Positions 60,149-64,000 of a DNA stretch of 64,000 bases are shown here, piece after piece. Made by a program: the position numbers and the translations under genes. Below the pieces are notes generated by a model. That model made no database searches and was not told the origin of the DNA. It saw only the letters and a list, made by a program, of their open reading frames with translations. The stretch lies in NCBI GenBank assembly GCA_964573725.1, contig CAZNLJ010000008.1, positions 1-64,000 on the forward strand, read 5' to 3'. Position 1 is the first letter of the stretch. The number at the start of each line of letters is the position of its first letter. The stretch comes from UBA6168 sp964573725. Lineage in GTDB: Bacteria; Bacteroidota; Bacteroidia; Chitinophagales; Saprospiraceae.

Positions 60149-60454
60149 AATCGGGGCGGCGGCTACACACCGCCGCCGGACGTCCGCTGTACTGGCCATG
60201 CTTCCCGGTCGTGGTTTCCGTGCATTTGTGCAAGGCGTTCCCAACCGGAGCCGGGTTGGGTGGCATGGGTCGGGCACAAGTCCTGTTTCCGTTGCGTATA
60301 ATTTCGTAAATTTACTTGACGCTTCCGGGTACCCGGGTACCGCTGCAAAGGCACGGCCGTTCCGGTCCGGTGCGGCGGACTGCGGCGGAGTCGGAAGAAT
60401 GTGCGGGGGCAGGCCGGCGTGCGGGTATTCCGGTGAAAACAAATTGGCAGGTTT

Positions 60455-63400
60455 GTGGTGATCAGGGACCGATACAACGATATTTTCCGACGGGAGCTGG
60501 ATCGGCTGAACGAGGAGCAACGGCAGGCGGTGGACCACATCGACGGGCCGATGCTGGTATTGGCGGGTCCCGGAACGGGCAAGACCCAGGTGTTGGCCGC
60601 CCGTATCGGCAATATCCTGCTGCAAACGGATACCGCGCCCCACAACATCCTTTGTCTCACCTTCACGGAAGCCGGGGTGCAGGCCATGCGGCAGCGCCTG
60701 GTCCGGCTGATCGGGCCGGAGGGTCACCGCATCCATGTCTTCACCTTCCATTCCTTTTGCAATTCGGTCATCCAGGACAACCTGATGTATTTCGGCCGCC
60801 AGGAACTGTTGCCGGTCGGAGACCTCGAGCGGGTGGAGCTGCTGCGCAACCTGTTGGAAAAACTCCCGCCGGATCATCCGATGCGGGAGCAACGGATGAA
60901 TGCCTGGTACTTCGAGAGCCACCTGCGGCATCTCTTCGATCTGATGAAAAGGGAAGGGTGGACGAAGGAACACATCCGGAAGGCGGTGGAACGATACGTG
61001 GAAGGGCTCCCGGACCGGGAAGGATACCGGTACACCGTCAACCGGGGCAACATCCGCAGAGGGGACATCAGGGAACAGGCTGTCCGGGATGCGGTCAAGC
61101 GGATGGATCTGCTCATGGCCGGTACGGACTGTTTCGATACCTACCGCGCTGTCCTGGCCGAGGCGCAACGCTACGATTTCGCCGACATGATCCTGATGGT
61201 GCTGGAGGCCTGGGAACGCCACCCTTTCCTGCTCGCCCGTTACCAGGAGCAATACCTGTATATCCTGGTGGATGAATACCAGGATACGAACGGTGCCCAG
61301 AACGAGGTGTTGACACGCCTGAGCGATTACTGGGACAGTCCCAACATCTTCCTGGTGGGGGACGACGACCAGTCCATTTTCGAATTTCAGGGGGCCCGGC
61401 TTCATAACCTCACCGAGTTTTACGAAAAATACCGGGACACGCTGCAGCTGGTTGTCCTGCGGAAGAACTACCGCTCGTCCCAGGAGATTCTGGACCGGAG
61501 TGCGCATGTGATATCAAACAACAAGGTGCGGGTGATCAGCCGTTTGGAAGGCATGGAAAACGCCAAGCAACTGGAGGCCGGTCATCCGGAATTTGCCAAT
61601 TGCCAGGACGGCGTGTCATTCCGGAAATACGGAACCCGGTTGCAGGAAGACACCGATATCGCCGCACAGATCCATCGGTGGCAGGCGGAAGGATTTCCCC
61701 TGGATGAGGTGGCGGTCATCGTAGCGAAGCACAAACAGTTGGAACGGATCGCTTCCCTGTTGGGCAAATGGGGCATCCCCTACCGCAGCCGCCGGGAACT
61801 GAATATCCTGGACCTGCCGCTGATCCGGAACCTGCGCGACATATTGTCCTATTTCGAAGCGGAATTCCGGCAGCCGTACAGTGGGGAAGCCCTGCTTTTC
61901 AGGATTTTGCACATGGATTTCATCGGTGTAGTCCCCTTGGACCTGGCGCGCATGTCCGCACGCCGGCAAACCGCCGGGTATGCCTGGCAGCCTTGGCGGG
62001 CCTTGCTGGCGGACGAGGAATTCCTATCGGAATGCGAGCTGGCGGCACCGGAGGCCGTCCGGCGGTTCCTGGATTGGTCGGAGGCATTGCATCGGGATTA
62101 TGTCTCCCTGACCGTACCGGTGCTGTTGGAAAGGATCGTCAACCGGAGCGGCCTCTTGCGGCGGGTCCTCGAGATCGGGGAGCGGGACCGGCATGCCGCC
62201 GTATTGTACCGGTTCACCGGGTTTGTACAGCAGGAGGCGGACCGGCGCCCCCGGTTGGAGCCGGGGGATTTGCTGGCCCTGTTGAAAAGTATGGATGCCA
62301 ACCGGCTGAGCATCGAACTGGGCGTGGAGGACCAATGGGGGAGCGGTTTGTCGGCGGATGGGCAACCGGTTCGCCAGGTACAGTTGCTGACGGCGCACAG
62401 TGCCAAAGGATTGGAGTTCCGGCGGGTTTTCGTTCCCGATTGCAGCAAGAAAAGTTGGGACCCCGTGACCCGCAACAGTGCCTTCCAGTTCACCTTCCCG
62501 GATACGCTGACGAACAGTACGGAGGAGGATGCCCTCGAGGCGCGCCGTCGTCTGCTCTATGTGGCCATGACCCGGGCAAAGTCATTCCTGCAGCTCTCTT
62601 ATGCAGGGTTGGATGACGGCGGGCGTCCGCTGGAAAAAGCCCGCATCCTGGGCGATTGGGAGGAACGGGAATGGCAGGAAGGACCGGTGGTCGGACCGGA
62701 ACAGGCGACGCAGGCGGTCCTTCCGGTGCTGCTGCGGGAGCCGCAGGAAATCGGGCAAACCCAGGAAAGCTGGCTGGAGCCGATGCTGGAACAATGGTCG
62801 ATCAGCCCTTCCGCCCTGAACGAATACCTGCAGTGCCCGCTCAGTTTTTATTACCACCAACTGTTGGAGGTACCGGTATTGCCCAGTCCGGCCGGTGCCT
62901 ACGGCCTCGCCGTCCATGGGGCCTTGTCCAGGGGATTCGAGGAGAAACTGCGGGCCGATGGGAAGGCCGCTTTTCCCGATCCCGCGCAATTCGGCGAATT
63001 TTTTGTCCGGGAAATGTACCGGCGGCAAGCCCTGTTCGATCGGCGGGAATTCGATGCCCTCCTGTCCTCGGGAAAGCAGCGGATAGAAGGATTTGTCCGG
63101 AAGCGGATGACATCCTGGCCGGATGCGTTTCTCGTAGAGCAACGTTATGCCCGGGTGATGGTGGATGAGGTGCCGATGACGGGGGTGATAGACCGCCTGG
63201 ACCTGCTGCCGGGTCAGCAGACTCATTTGCTGGACTACAAGACCGGCGACTTCGACGGGATCCGGAAAAAATCGGCCGGACCTTCCGACCGACTTCCCGT
63301 CGGTGGCGACTATTGGCGGCAGATGCATTTTTACAAGATATTGTACGACCATGCCGGATTGCACGGCCAGACGGCCGTCAGTTGGGAAATCTGCGCCACG

Positions 63401-63622
63401 GATCCGCACAATTCCGGGGAATACCGCCATATCCGGGAGGAATTCCGCCCCGAGGATGTGCAACTTGTCCGGACCTTGATCCGGGAAACTTATCGGGAGA
63501 TACGCGGGCGGCGGACTTTCGAGGGCTGTGGCCAGCCGAAATGTTCCTGGTGCAGGTTTCTGCAGCACCGTTCGGTGGACAGCCTGGCGGATACGGCCAT
63601 CGAGTCGCTGGACGATCAATGA
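60455..63622 (+). CDS. UvrD-like helicase fused to an Fe-S PD-(D/E)XK nuclease
   Basis: A 1055-aa protein. The SF1A helicase has LNEEQRQAVDH, Walker A LAGPGTGKTQVLAARI near 40, LTFTEAGVQAMRQRL, VDEYQDTNGAQ near 272, GDDDQSIFEFQGA near 302, LRKNYRSSQEIL and LTAHSAKGLEFRRVFVPD. From about residue 780 a nuclease domain like that of AddB begins: SALNEYLQCPLSFYYHQL, the LLDYKTGDFDG active-site strand near 927 and a CGQPKCSWC cluster near 1024. Together with the Cys near 793 these can hold a 4Fe-4S cluster. The start is GTG, with a second GTG directly after. pcm follows by 6 bp. Confidence 0.9.
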   Translation: MVIRDRYNDIFRRELDRLNEEQRQAVDHIDGPMLVLAGPGTGKTQVLAARIGNILLQTDTAPHNILCLTFTEAGVQAMRQRLVRLIGPEGHRIHVFTFHSFCNSVIQDNLMYFGRQELLPVGDLERVELLRNLLEKLPPDHPMREQRMNAWYFESHLRHLFDLMKREGWTKEHIRKAVERYVEGLPDREGYRYTVNRGNIRRGDIREQAVRDAVKRMDLLMAGTDCFDTYRAVLAEAQRYDFADMILMVLEAWERHPFLLARYQEQYLYILVDEYQDTNGAQNEVLTRLSDYWDSPNIFLVGDDDQSIFEFQGARLHNLTEFYEKYRDTLQLVVLRKNYRSSQEILDRSAHVISNNKVRVISRLEGMENAKQLEAGHPEFANCQDGVSFRKYGTRLQEDTDIAAQIHRWQAEGFPLDEVAVIVAKHKQLERIASLLGKWGIPYRSRRELNILDLPLIRNLRDILSYFEAEFRQPYSGEALLFRILHMDFIGVVPLDLARMSARRQTAGYAWQPWRALLADEEFLSECELAAPEAVRRFLDWSEALHRDYVSLTVPVLLERIVNRSGLLRRVLEIGERDRHAAVLYRFTGFVQQEADRRPRLEPGDLLALLKSMDANRLSIELGVEDQWGSGLSADGQPVRQVQLLTAHSAKGLEFRRVFVPDCSKKSWDPVTRNSAFQFTFPDTLTNSTEEDALEARRRLLYVAMTRAKSFLQLSYAGLDDGGRPLEKARILGDWEEREWQEGPVVGPEQATQAVLPVLLREPQEIGQTQESWLEPMLEQWSISPSALNEYLQCPLSFYYHQLLEVPVLPSPAGAYGLAVHGALSRGFEEKLRADGKAAFPDPAQFGEFFVREMYRRQALFDRREFDALLSSGKQRIEGFVRKRMTSWPDAFLVEQRYARVMVDEVPMTGVIDRLDLLPGQQTHLLDYKTGDFDGIRKKSAGPSDRLPVGGDYWRQMHFYKILYDHAGLHGQTAVSWEICATDPHNSGEYRHIREEFRPEDVQLVRTLIRETYREIRGRRTFEGCGQPKCSWCRFLQHRSVDSLADTAIESLDDQ

Positions 63623-63628
63623 CGATGT

Positions 63629-64000
63629 ATGGAAAACAGGCTGACGGATACTTACCGGCACAAGGGGCTGCGGCGTAAGCTCATCGACGAACTCCGAAGA
63701 AAGGGCATTCGGGACGAAAGGGTGTTGGAGGCGATGGGCAGGATTCCCCGGCATGCCTTCCTGGACAGCGCCTTTGCGGATTTGGCCTATGAGGACCAGG
63801 CCCTGCCGATTGCTTGTGAGCAGACCATTTCCCAGCCGTATACCGTGGCATTCCAAACGGAACAGCTCGATCTCCGCAAAGGGGACAAGGTCCTCGAGAT
63901 CGGTACCGGTTCCGGCTATCAGGCGGCCGTGCTCGGTGCGATGGGGGTAAGGGTCTACACGGTGGAAAGACAGGAAGAATTATTCCATTCGGCGCGAAAG
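63629..64000 (+). CDS. pcm: Protein-L-isoaspartate O-methyltransferase, truncated by window end
   Basis: The first 124 codons of a repair methyltransferase that transfers a methyl group from SAM to isoaspartyl residues. RIPRHAFLDSAFADLAYED, ALPIACEQTISQPYTVAFQT and the SAM-binding VLEIGTGSGYQAAVLG with VYTVERQEEL are typical. The rest lies outside the window. It probably forms an operon with the helicase-nuclease. Confidence 0.93.
   Translation, partial: MENRLTDTYRHKGLRRKLIDELRRKGIRDERVLEAMGRIPRHAFLDSAFADLAYEDQALPIACEQTISQPYTVAFQTEQLDLRKGDKVLEIGTGSGYQAAVLGAMGVRVYTVERQEELFHSARK

Noticed and set aside
63621..63627. An ATG at 63625 as the pcm start
   Set aside because: It is out of frame with the methyltransferase; the ATG at 63629 is in frame.

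Overview
The window reads as a GC-rich (about 60 %) chromosomal contig of a Bacteroidota bacterium, possibly of the Saprospiria type, although the class cannot be fixed from this sequence. Evidence for the phylum: -7 boxes of the form TAnnTTTG instead of sigma70 -10 boxes, weak or absent Shine-Dalgarno sequences, proteins ending in Por/CHU-type (type IX secretion) C-terminal domains, lipoproteins whose acylated Cys is followed by N, K or D, the futalosine route to menaquinone (MqnC), a fused aspartokinase-homoserine dehydrogenase, and an atpD-atpC pair separated from the other ATP synthase genes. I saw no tRNA, rRNA, CRISPR array, prophage or intact insertion sequence.

Layout. 1-288 is an assembly edge with homopolymer runs that enters one copy of a 130-bp dispersed repeat. 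289-6701: alkaline phosphatase, DprA, an SH3-like protein, a PaaZ-like fused enzyme and the DNA clamp DnaN. 6906-12054: a large lamin-tail/CHU secreted protein, a lipoprotein, two small membrane proteins and a LysR regulator. 12347-15332: a doubtful small membrane ORF, a zinc-ribbon protein, and a two-gene unit in which a carbonic-anhydrase-like protein without the usual zinc ligands overlaps the gene of an SbtA-type bicarbonate transporter. 15676-24576: an unknown acidic protein, a NadR-like kinase, a DCC protein, GuaB, MqnC, release factor 3 and an M1 peptidase. 24608-29048: a strong terminator, a probable group II intron scrap, AspS, a SemiSWEET and a secreted phosphoesterase. 29364-34703: GlyA, ScpA, SmpB, a LysE exporter and RpoN. 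34832-44460: amino-acid dehydrogenase, an arginase-fold protein without arginase metal ligands, a sorbosone-dehydrogenase-like lipoprotein, a small lipoprotein, ThrA and a secreted subtilisin. 44640-46483: ATP synthase beta and epsilon. 46484-47257: non-coding, with the second repeat copy and an inverted repeat. 47258-54175: CinA, BirA, RsfS, FtsH and an MsbA-like ABC exporter. 54167-64000: an atypical pyruvate kinase, a membrane protein, a Nudix hydrolase, a sulfatase-modifying-factor-like protein, an SGNH hydrolase, a UvrD-like helicase fused to an Fe-S nuclease, and the start of pcm.

Most of the window is housekeeping: replication (dnaN), recombination and repair (dprA, helicase-nuclease), chromosome segregation (scpA), translation and rescue (aspS, prfC, smpB, rsfS), proteolysis (ftsH), nucleotide and amino-acid metabolism (guaB, glyA, thrA), energy (atpDC, mqnC) and envelope or secreted hydrolases. 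The least ordinary pieces are the SbtA partner protein, the predicted potassium-independent pyruvate kinase with an N-terminal extension, the repeat and inverted-repeat element near 47 kb, the pseudo-arginase and the group II intron remnant. Long ORFs antisense to several genes are a by-product of GC-rich codon use and were not annotated.
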